Position numbers and translations under genes: made by a program. A stretch of 20,434 bases of DNA from a virus: the IMG/VR virus record IMGVR_UViG_3300010354_013359, positions 1 through 20,434 of that record; one strand, written 5' to 3'. Positions within the stretch are counted from its first letter, which is position 1; the number at the start of each line of letters is the position of its first letter. Positions 15,065 through 20,434 of the stretch are shown here, piece by piece. Under the pieces are notes generated by a model. It saw nothing but the letters and a program-made list of their open reading frames with translations. It had not been told where the DNA came from and searched no databases.

Positions 15065-15731
15065 GTGTGAATATTGCGGGAATTCTTTTGCCAAAGAAAA
15101 AACGCTGGTAGTTCACATATGCGAACAAAAACGTAGACATCTCAGTAAGACAGAAAAACATGTCCAAGCTGGACTTTTAACTTATCAAAGATTTTACGAG
15201 ATTACACAAAAAGGTAAATCTAAAAAGACCTTTGAAGATTTTGCTTCTAGTCCCTACTATACAGCTTTTGTAAAGTTTGGTAGTTTTCTAAGCAATACTA
15301 ATCCTATCTATCCTGAACGTTTTATTGATTTTGTAATAAAAAGCGGAGTTAAATTAGATCATTGGTGTAGGGACGAATTATATGATACCTATGTGTTGGA
15401 TCTAATAAAACAAGAACCTGCAGATGGTGCTATACAACGGTCCATTACAACCATGATGACATGGGCAGATAACAATAATGCATCGTGGGAACATTATTTC
15501 GCCTATGTTAATTTAAACAGAGCTACTCATGATATTAAAGAGGGTTTAGTCAGTCCTTGGTTGGTGTTAAATACACGGTCAGGCAAGGAGATGCTGACTA
15601 GAATGAACGACGAACAATTAGCCATTATTTCAGATGTTATTGATCCGCAGTTCTGGAAACGTAGATTTAAGAGCTTGCCTGCTGACATAGAATTGGTAAA
15701 AGATATAATCAGGGAGGCGAAAATATTGTGA
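15048..15731 (+). CDS. N-terminal C2H2 zinc-finger protein of unknown function
   Basis: This 227-residue protein starts YKCEYCGNSFAKEKTLVVH (5-23), a C-x2-C-x12-H zinc-finger arrangement; a Cys or His close after it (HICEQKRRH) supplies the last ligand. The rest is a conserved-looking helical/aromatic domain, with ASPYYTAFVKFGSFLSN and DHWCRDELYDTYVLDLI, and a C-terminal WKRRFKSLPADIELVKDII. The finger suggests nucleic-acid binding. From memory, proteins with this layout occur next to replication genes in marine T4-like phages, but I cannot verify the family. I chose ATG 15048 because it overlaps the gp62-like gene; an upstream in-frame start at 14961 would only extend into that gene. Confidence 0.65.
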   Translation: MNLNYKCEYCGNSFAKEKTLVVHICEQKRRHLSKTEKHVQAGLLTYQRFYEITQKGKSKKTFEDFASSPYYTAFVKFGSFLSNTNPIYPERFIDFVIKSGVKLDHWCRDELYDTYVLDLIKQEPADGAIQRSITTMMTWADNNNASWEHYFAYVNLNRATHDIKEGLVSPWLVLNTRSGKEMLTRMNDEQLAIISDVIDPQFWKRRFKSLPADIELVKDIIREAKIL

Positions 15732-15952
15732 TGTCTAGAAAACGTAGACCAGAACCCGAAGTTGAAGAACTCAAAGATAATGAAGAATTTATTTCTAGAA
15801 ATGATATAGATATTGAAGTTAGTTTAACTGATGAAGGCGAAGTGATTGTAAAATTTTCTGGATTTAATGATTATGAAGATGCAGACGAATATGCAACTTT
15901 TTTAGCAGAAACATTGCCGCTATTACTTTTTGAAACAACTAGATTAAATTAA
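15728..15952 (+). CDS. small acidic protein of unknown function
   Basis: This 74-residue protein has a basic start (SRKRRPEPEVEELKDNEEF), then an acidic beta-rich region with DIEVSLTDEGEVIVKFSGF and a C-terminal helix (DADEYATFLAETLPLLLFET). I do not recognise it. A strong AGGGAGG lies at 15711-15717, ten bases before a GTG at 15728 that forms GTGA with the upstream stop. The ATG at 15731 is thirteen bases from it, so GTG is the better start, though only one residue differs. It probably shares translation with the zinc-finger gene. Confidence 0.6.
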   Translation: MMSRKRRPEPEVEELKDNEEFISRNDIDIEVSLTDEGEVIVKFSGFNDYEDADEYATFLAETLPLLLFETTRLN

Positions 15953-16143
15953 TGCAACAAAGGAAACTACAAACGGGAGAACTTGTTACTGAATTATCTA
16001 ATCCAGTAACATTGAAAGTTTATACTAAGTGCCCGGAGAAATGGATGTTAATAGATTTAGAAACAGGCGAACGATACGTGGGTTATAGTACAGAAGGCAA
16101 AAATGATTGGCGAAAGGTGAATACATGCCGGACATTGACATAG
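15952..16143 (+). CDS. small uncharacterised protein
   Basis: This is a 63-residue protein with KVYTKCPEKWMLIDLETGERYVG (23-45), the pattern of a small beta-sheet domain, followed by a YSTEGKNDWRKV tail. Its role is not known to me. It starts on the last base of the preceding stop (TAATG) and its end overlaps the start of the DnaE-like gene by 19 bases, as expected in a compact phage operon. Similar tiny proteins with a CPEKW-like segment seem to occur in marine T4-like phages, from memory only. Confidence 0.55.
   Translation: MQQRKLQTGELVTELSNPVTLKVYTKCPEKWMLIDLETGERYVGYSTEGKNDWRKVNTCRTLT
16113..16120 (+). promoter_or_regulatory. ribosome-binding site deciding the DnaE-like start
   Basis: AAAGGTGA lies four bases before the ATG at 16125, inside the previous gene. 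It supports that ATG over a TTG at 16107 for the DnaE-like protein. Confidence 0.6.
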
Positions 16144-16703
16144 ATTTTACAGATAGAGATAAGGCATTAGAATTTTTTAACTATGTATCGGCTAGTCGTA
16201 CAGACAACGGTAAACTAGTTAGGCACAACACAGGGATCTACTTCCACGAGGTTCCGGTTTATGCTCCAACTAATACCTGCGCGATACCTTACGAAGAGGC
16301 AGAAGAAAAAGGATTTTTTAAATTAGATTTTCTCAATGTTGGAATTTACAAAGGTGTTCGTAATGAGGATCACCTTAACGAACTACTAAACAAGGAACCA
16401 ATATGGGATTTACTAGAACAGGACGATTTCGTCAACTTGCTCTTTCACGTCAACGGACATGGTGGCATCTTAAGACAAATGAAGCCAAGAAGCATAGAAC
16501 AACTGGCAGCAGTATTAGCTATGATTCGTCCTGCAAAAAGGTACCTTATTGGAAAAAATTGGACAACTGTAATGAGTGAAGTTTGGATGAAACCTAAGGG
16601 CGATGAGTATTACTTTAAGAAATCGCATGCCACAGCTTATGCCGCTGCTGTAGTCGTCCAAATGAATTTAATTTGCGAAGAATTAAGCTACGGTTATTCT
16701 TAA
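16125..16703 (+). CDS. miniature DNA polymerase III alpha (DnaE)-like protein
   Basis: This 192-residue protein is built of DnaE palm and fingers pieces in the right order. MPDIDIDFTDRDKAL (1-15) matches the PDxDxDF segment with two catalytic aspartates, RHNTG...VYAPTN (33-50) matches the HAGG...VIAPT region, EKGFFKLDFLN (61-71) matches KxDFLG with the third catalytic aspartate, MKPRSIEQLAAVLAMIRPAK (119-138) matches LKP..FEDL.A..ALYRPGP, and FKKSHATAYA (164-173) matches FNKSHSAAYA. The PHP domain, the upstream GRGS palm segment and the C-terminal tau/OB regions are absent, as is about 100 residues between the PDxDxDF and HAGG-like parts. It may be an accessory or regulatory DnaE derivative rather than a processive polymerase. 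It ends tail-to-tail with the minus-strand gene, the two stop codons sharing bases. Confidence 0.75.
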   Translation: MPDIDIDFTDRDKALEFFNYVSASRTDNGKLVRHNTGIYFHEVPVYAPTNTCAIPYEEAEEKGFFKLDFLNVGIYKGVRNEDHLNELLNKEPIWDLLEQDDFVNLLFHVNGHGGILRQMKPRSIEQLAAVLAMIRPAKRYLIGKNWTTVMSEVWMKPKGDEYYFKKSHATAYAAAVVVQMNLICEELSYGYS

Positions 16704-17068
16704 ATTTTTCTAACTAAAGTAATAGATTTTCTTTTAACACGTTTAACAATCATGTCGTTCAAACTAGTAACTGGTCCAAACATTACCTGAACGTCCTTAG
16801 TGTTAAAATTGCGTATAGCGTATCTAAAGTTGATAATTTCCTGATTTAGGAAGATGTTTATAGGAATTTGACGATTAGATTCCCACCACCAAATTTCGCC
16901 TAATTCTATAAATTTTGCTTTTTCTTCGTTGGTCTTAATTAATGAATAATCATACATACTGGTTATTTGATGATCTTGATTAATAATAATACCAACGTAT
17001 TCTTGATTTACATGGTGTATAACAGTAACGAATGGAAAATTTTCTTGTAAATTTGTTGTAATTCTCAT
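16700..17068 (-). CDS. uncharacterised phage protein, isolated on minus strand
   Basis: This 122-residue protein opens MRITTNLQENFPFV, contains beta-rich YVGIIINQDHQITSMYDYSLI, then a helix-strand region IELGEIWWWESNRQIPINIF (56-75) with three tryptophans, and RNFNTKDVQVMFGPVTSLNDM. The WWWESNR and MFGPVTSL segments resemble an uncharacterised family I associate from memory with T4-like marine phages. No function is inferred. It is convergent with the DnaE-like gene and divergent from the BppU-like gene. I see no confident promoter for it in the 29-base gap; the late-type element there reads the other way. Confidence 0.6.
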   Translation of the reverse strand: MRITTNLQENFPFVTVIHHVNQEYVGIIINQDHQITSMYDYSLIKTNEEKAKFIELGEIWWWESNRQIPINIFLNQEIINFRYAIRNFNTKDVQVMFGPVTSLNDMIVKRVKRKSITLVRKI

Positions 17069-17069
17069 A

Positions 17070-17077
17070 GATAAATA
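17070..17077 (+). promoter_or_regulatory. T4-type late promoter (GATAAATA) for virion gene
   Basis: GATAAATA matches NATAAATA and lies 20 bases before the ATG at 17098. Transcription would begin near 17083, leaving a short leader containing AAAGG (17083-17087) as ribosome-binding site. The position in a divergent gap directly before a virion-type gene is what a late promoter requires. Confidence 0.7.
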
Positions 17078-17097
17078 TTCTTAAAGGTCCATATAGT

Positions 17098-17907
17098 ATG
17101 CAAGAATTTTCATTTTATTTATATCCAAATAATATAGATGTATTTACTAATCTGGATACCTGGGACGGCATGAGGTATAAAAAAGTGTATAATCCTAACT
17201 TAAAAGTATATGGCGGTGTCGATAACAAGATAAAAATTCAGGTCCGTAACGTAGATCAAAAACCAGTAAACCTTACTGGTTATGCTACGGTATTTACTTT
17301 GGTAAGCAGAGATAAGCAAAAAATTGTCTTAGAAAAGGACTGCGAATCTTATGACATTACACAGGGTGCATTGTATCTTACGATAACCAGAGAGGAGTTA
17401 TTATCGATAGAAAAGGGATTGTATACTTACAGTCTTCGTAGAGAAGTTAGATCCGCAGTTGACAATGATGAGTATCTTGTAACATCTAGTTTTCCTTTAT
17501 ATGTAGACAGTCAGTACGGTGCAATGGGTGTTATAGAAATTGATGATAATATCAAGGGGAATTTAAATGCAACGTCTGTTACTAAAGAGTGGACAAAAAA
17601 GCTAGTTTACAACACTCCTTCCGGTAACGACGATTATTTCATAAGCGGACTAGTAGATGCTAGACCGCAATTTAATACGCCTCAAACTTTACATAGCTTT
17701 CAGGTTTACATGACCAATTATACCGGCGAATTTGAAATCCAAGGTAGTCTTAGCGAAGGCGGGAATCCAGGGACATGGGTAACCATCTCAAACACCAGTT
17801 ATACAGAAAAGACCATAGATTTAATTAACATAACTGGAAAGTGGAATTTTTTTAGATTCAAATATTCGCCCGAAACAGGAACTGTTGACAAAGTCTTATA
17901 TAGATAA
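17098..17907 (+). CDS. BppU-like baseplate or virion structural protein
   Basis: The 269-residue protein begins with an N-terminal domain (about 35-155) of the BppU type: VYGGVDNKIKIQVRNVDQKP (37-56), VNLTGYATVFTL, and GLYTYSLRREV, the immunoglobulin-like fold seen in phage baseplate upper proteins. A second beta-rich domain follows (165-269) with FISGLVDARPQF, SFQVYMTNYTGEFEIQGS and TGKWNFFRFKYSP, resembling a discoidin/lectin-like or Ig-like repeat. It may act in the virion at the baseplate, tail fibre or other receptor-facing part. Late promoter GATAAATA upstream supports late structural expression. Its end overlaps the primase promoter. The precise virion position is not known. Confidence 0.68.
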   Translation: MQEFSFYLYPNNIDVFTNLDTWDGMRYKKVYNPNLKVYGGVDNKIKIQVRNVDQKPVNLTGYATVFTLVSRDKQKIVLEKDCESYDITQGALYLTITREELLSIEKGLYTYSLRREVRSAVDNDEYLVTSSFPLYVDSQYGAMGVIEIDDNIKGNLNATSVTKEWTKKLVYNTPSGNDDYFISGLVDARPQFNTPQTLHSFQVYMTNYTGEFEIQGSLSEGGNPGTWVTISNTSYTEKTIDLINITGKWNFFRFKYSPETGTVDKVLYR

Positions 17908-17913
17908 TATACT
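17885..17913 (+). promoter_or_regulatory. sigma70-like promoter abutting the primase start
   Basis: TTGACA (17885-17890, perfect) is followed by a 17-base spacer and TATACT (17908-17913, 5 of 6). The primase ATG begins six bases after the -10, the same arrangement as at 6207-6242. The -35 lies in the 3' end of the BppU-like gene. It predicts early host-RNA-polymerase transcription of primase with little or no leader. Confidence 0.7.
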
Positions 17914-17919
17914 AAGTCT

Positions 17920-18936
17920 ATGACTCTCGTCTTAGACAAGTTTAGATCCCTCCTGCCCAAAACAAAGACTAGCCCCAGTGGTTGGCTAAGTTTTAATGCG
18001 CCCTGTTGTCAACACAGAGGGCACGGTGCCGATACCAGAAAACGTGCAGGAGTTATATTTACAGATGGTGTTGTCTATAATTGTTTCAACTGTAAATTTA
18101 CCGCAAGTTGGCAACCTGGTAGGAATATTAATGACAAATTCAAAACACTTTGTTTATGGCTAGGTGCTAACCAAGACGACATAAAACAGTTAGTGTTTGA
18201 GGCATTAAAGACTGAAAGTATTGAATATCAATCAGAACAATACATTGCTAAAGTAGCATTTGAAGATAAAGAATTACCAAACGGTGCTATGCATATTGCG
18301 GAATGGGCAAAAGTGATACAAGGTGACCTTGAAAAGGATTACACCAACGTACTGAGCTATCTTATTAATAGGGGATATCAAAATCCATTAGAGCATGATT
18401 TTTATTGGTCACCTATAGCAGGATATATCGATAGAGTAATTATACCATTTAGATACGACGGAAGAATAGTTGGTAATACTGCTCGCAAGATTGGAGAAGG
18501 TAAGCCCAAATATCTCTCAGATCAACATCCGCAATTTGTATTCAATACGGATGCGCAAAATGAACTTAGTAGGTATATATTTGTAGTAGAAGGACCTTTT
18601 GATGCTCTGGCCATTGGAGGGGTAGCACTACTAACTAACGACATAACAGACCAACAGGCGCGAATTATCGATAGTCTTAACAAGGAAATAATTGTAGTTC
18701 CAGATCAAGACAAAGCAGGAATAAATCTTATCAATAGCGCCTTACACTACAACTGGTCCGTAGCGTTTCCTACTTGGGAAGTTAACGTAAAAGATTGTTC
18801 AGATGCTGTTTTAAAATACGGAAAACTATTTACTATGGTTGATATTATTAAAACAGCAGTCAAGGGAGAAATTAAAATTAACATGGCTAAAAAGAAACTT
18901 GAACAGTCAATCAAATTAAGGAGTTATGATGTTTAA
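17920..18936 (+). CDS. gp61-type DNA primase
   Basis: At 338 residues the protein matches T4 gp61 (342). The N-terminal zinc ribbon is APCCQHRG (27-34) plus YNCFNCKF (53-60), with C29/C30, H32, C55 and C58 as candidate ligands. The Toprim core has VEGPFDAL (223-230, catalytic E), VVPDQDKAG (259-267, DxD-like) and a later KDCSDAV (291-297). Primase makes short RNA primers for the lagging strand and works with the gp41 helicase. The start follows the sigma70-like promoter by six bases. Translation then passes to a 38-residue ORF by an out-of-frame overlap of eight bases. Confidence 0.9.
   Translation: MTLVLDKFRSLLPKTKTSPSGWLSFNAPCCQHRGHGADTRKRAGVIFTDGVVYNCFNCKFTASWQPGRNINDKFKTLCLWLGANQDDIKQLVFEALKTESIEYQSEQYIAKVAFEDKELPNGAMHIAEWAKVIQGDLEKDYTNVLSYLINRGYQNPLEHDFYWSPIAGYIDRVIIPFRYDGRIVGNTARKIGEGKPKYLSDQHPQFVFNTDAQNELSRYIFVVEGPFDALAIGGVALLTNDITDQQARIIDSLNKEIIVVPDQDKAGINLINSALHYNWSVAFPTWEVNVKDCSDAVLKYGKLFTMVDIIKTAVKGEIKINMAKKKLEQSIKLRSYDV
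18918..18923 (+). promoter_or_regulatory. ribosome-binding site for the 38-residue gene
   Basis: AAGGAG lies five bases before the ATG at 18929 inside the end of primase. It is one of the best ribosome-binding sites in the window and argues that the tiny frame is real. Confidence 0.65.
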
Positions 18937-19045
18937 AAAATTATGGTTTTGGATTACCTATCCATATTATGCATATAAAGAAAAACAAAGAATTAAAAAA
19001 CGCCTAGAAGAGATGCGTAAGCGAGACCCGTTTATCTACAAATGA
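18929..19045 (+). CDS. 38-residue conserved-looking small protein
   Basis: The product starts MFKKLWFWITYPYYAYKEKQ and ends in KRDPFIYK; it has an aromatic N-terminal stretch followed by a highly basic helix (RIKKRLEEMRKR). The short hydrophobic segment (about 5-15) is too short for a confident membrane anchor but could sit at the membrane. It has a strong AAGGAG ribosome-binding site and ends in an ATGA overlap with the SGNH gene, so translation is likely coupled. From memory, similar peptides ending in DPFIYK occur in T4-like marine phages, but I cannot verify it here. It could bind nucleic acid or membrane; function is unknown. Confidence 0.65.
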   Translation: MFKKLWFWITYPYYAYKEKQRIKKRLEEMRKRDPFIYK

Positions 19046-19641
19046 CTATTCTGTCGGTAGGCTGTAGCTTTTTATGTCAGCGAGGAGAAATACAACCACA
19101 AGTTGTTTCGATTTCCCGCCAATTAAATTTAGATTTAGAAAATAAAAGTATTCCCGGAAACGGAAATTCTCATATTGTTTATAATACAATTAACAATATT
19201 TTACAAGATCCAAAAAAATATAAATTGGTATTAATTGGATGGTCTAATCCAGGTAGATGGGATTTTGTAACTGCTCCGGACAAATGGTTCGCTATTAAAA
19301 TGAATCATGTAGTTCCAACTATTACAAATAAACCTATTAATATTGAAGAAACTTTATTTAGACAATGGGCACCTCAAGCTATTTTGTTAGCCGAATGGCT
19401 TAGAATAAATCATATACCTTTTATTATGTGGAATAGTCTTAAAACATGGAATGACGGTCAGAGTATACTTCACGATACACTTATCAACATGGCAGAATTT
19501 TATCAACCTACAGAATGTCATTTAGATACGTTGAGAGCTAAGAAAGAATTCATCTCGGAAGAAGATCATCATCCTAATCAAAAAAGTCACAATGATCTTG
19601 CTGACACTATAGTAAAAATGTTTAAGGATTTATATCTATGA
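19042..19641 (+). CDS. SGNH/GDSL hydrolase-like protein
   Basis: This 199-residue protein shows four SGNH blocks: GCSF (7-10, catalytic Ser), NKSIPGNGN (34-42, block II Gly region), GWSNPGR (66-72, block III), and DHHPNQKSH (175-183, block V with D175 and H177). SGNH enzymes are esterases or acyltransferases; in glycan pathways they add or remove acetyl groups. No signal peptide is visible, so it would act in the cytoplasm or be packaged. It sits between ATGA overlaps with the 38-residue gene and the carbamoyltransferase, suggesting a common use in sugar modification. Its esterase versus transferase direction is unclear. Confidence 0.75.
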   Translation: MTILSVGCSFLCQRGEIQPQVVSISRQLNLDLENKSIPGNGNSHIVYNTINNILQDPKKYKLVLIGWSNPGRWDFVTAPDKWFAIKMNHVVPTITNKPINIEETLFRQWAPQAILLAEWLRINHIPFIMWNSLKTWNDGQSILHDTLINMAEFYQPTECHLDTLRAKKEFISEEDHHPNQKSHNDLADTIVKMFKDLYL

Positions 19642-20434
19642 TTACTTGGGGAATAAGTGCAAATAGCCATAACGGTGCATTGGCTGTTTTTAACAATGAT
19701 AAGTTAGTTTTTGCTAGCGAAACTGAAAGATTCAGCGGAAAGAAAAATGATGCTCATCTGAATCAGCATTTAATTGATACCGCTCTTTTATATGGCGGAT
19801 ATCCCAACAAGATCTGTTGGTATGAAAATCCTTATCTTAAAACAGCACGACAATTACTTGCAGGTCAAGGTTGGCTGTGGAAAGAAAACAATATTAAAAA
19901 CTATCTAGCAGAATACGGTTTAAATTCAAAGATAGTTTATGCTCAACATCATCATAGTCATGCTGCTGCCGGATATTATACCAGTAAGTTTGACGATGCC
20001 TGTATTGTTGTTATTGATGCCATTGGAGAATTTGAGTGTCTAACTATTTGGCATGCTCGAGACAATAAACTTAAAAAGGTTTACTCTTTAAATTATCCAC
20101 ATAGTGCAGGATTGTTCTATAGTGCCATGACACAACGTTGCGGTTTAAAACCCAATGAAGAAGAATATATTTTAATGGGAATGAGCGCATTTGGTAATCC
20201 AGATCGATTGTCTTCTACAATAATGAAAGATTTTATTTCATTAGATACCGATCGTCCTTTCTTATTGAAAACAAATATGCATAGAGGATGTAAAGATTGG
20301 AGAAAGTATCTAGCTACAGAAAAGGATATATTTGACATTGCAGCAGGTACACAAGCAGTCTATGAAATTATGTTTGAAAAAACATTACAGTTCGCTAAGA
20401 ATCTTGTACCTAGTCATAATCTTGTTCTGATGGG
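19638..20434 (+). CDS. NodU/TobZ-type carbamoyltransferase, 3' end outside window
   Basis: The first 265 residues are present and the frame is still open at the window edge. MITWGISANSHNGALAVF (1-18) carries the SxHN motif of the N-terminal Kae1-like domain, AQHHHSHAA (102-110) is the metal-binding HxxxH region, VVIDAIGE (124-131) is the ASKHA-type strand, and SAGLFYSAMT and EEYILMGMSAFG (156-186) follow in order. The family makes carbamoyl-adenylate from carbamoyl phosphate and ATP and moves the carbamoyl group to a sugar hydroxyl, as in Nod factor and tobramycin modification. The C-terminal YrdC-like or substrate part is not seen. It starts by ATGA overlap with the SGNH gene. Confidence 0.88.
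   Translation, partial: MITWGISANSHNGALAVFNNDKLVFASETERFSGKKNDAHLNQHLIDTALLYGGYPNKICWYENPYLKTARQLLAGQGWLWKENNIKNYLAEYGLNSKIVYAQHHHSHAAAGYYTSKFDDACIVVIDAIGEFECLTIWHARDNKLKKVYSLNYPHSAGLFYSAMTQRCGLKPNEEEYILMGMSAFGNPDRLSSTIMKDFISLDTDRPFLLKTNMHRGCKDWRKYLATEKDIFDIAAGTQAVYEIMFEKTLQFAKNLVPSHNLVLM

Noticed and set aside
14-20434. tRNA genes, CRISPR arrays, insertion sequences or attachment sites
   Set aside because: Reading through the gaps and genes I found no cloverleaf-like segment, regularly spaced repeat, transposase or integrase, and nearly every base is inside a supported gene.

Overview
The window is a gene-dense, AT-rich (by eye) stretch with no gap over about 45 bases between genes. Most genes are on the + strand and joined by 1-20 base overlaps, often ATGA. 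It looks like part of a T4-like myovirus genome, most plausibly a marine one of the cyanophage/pelagiphage type. The anchors are a UvsW-type helicase, a gp61-type primase with zinc ligands and Toprim motifs, a probable gp62 clamp-loader subunit, a BppU-like virion protein, and T4-type late promoters (NATAAATA). The host cannot be fixed: no photosynthesis gene or tRNA is visible.

Layout. (1) 14-6210: a surface-chemistry cassette. It holds four divergent members of one GT-B-like glycosyltransferase family, a class I methyltransferase, an FkbM methyltransferase, and a three-gene minus-strand block (GT-B-like protein, GT-A-like glycosyltransferase, small Rossmann protein) behind a late-type promoter. 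(2) 6242-8876: an unrecognised 397-residue protein coupled to UvsW, behind a sigma70-like promoter that abuts the start codon. (3) 8873-14354: a second decoration cassette with two FkbM and three other methyltransferase-like genes, a cupin, an Fe(II)/2-oxoglutarate oxygenase, a compact NAD-dependent sugar epimerase and one conserved unknown. (4) 14341-16703: replication and accessory genes: small unknown, gp62-like, zinc-finger protein, two small proteins and a miniature DnaE-like protein. (5) 16700-19045: a lone minus-strand unknown, the late BppU-like virion gene, primase and a 38-residue conserved-looking peptide. (6) 19042-end: an SGNH hydrolase-like protein and a NodU/TobZ-type carbamoyltransferase cut by the window edge.

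How it may work together. Known phage replication and recombination genes are interleaved with about 17 genes for making, methylating, oxidising, carbamoylating and perhaps acylating or deacylating a glycan. The acceptor could be a virion glycan, the host envelope, or less likely DNA; the sequence does not decide. The most unusual points are the mini-DnaE that keeps catalytic-aspartate motifs, the repeated TTGACA-N17-(-10)-N6-ATG arrangement that predicts leaderless transcripts for two genes, and the four-member GT-B paralog family.
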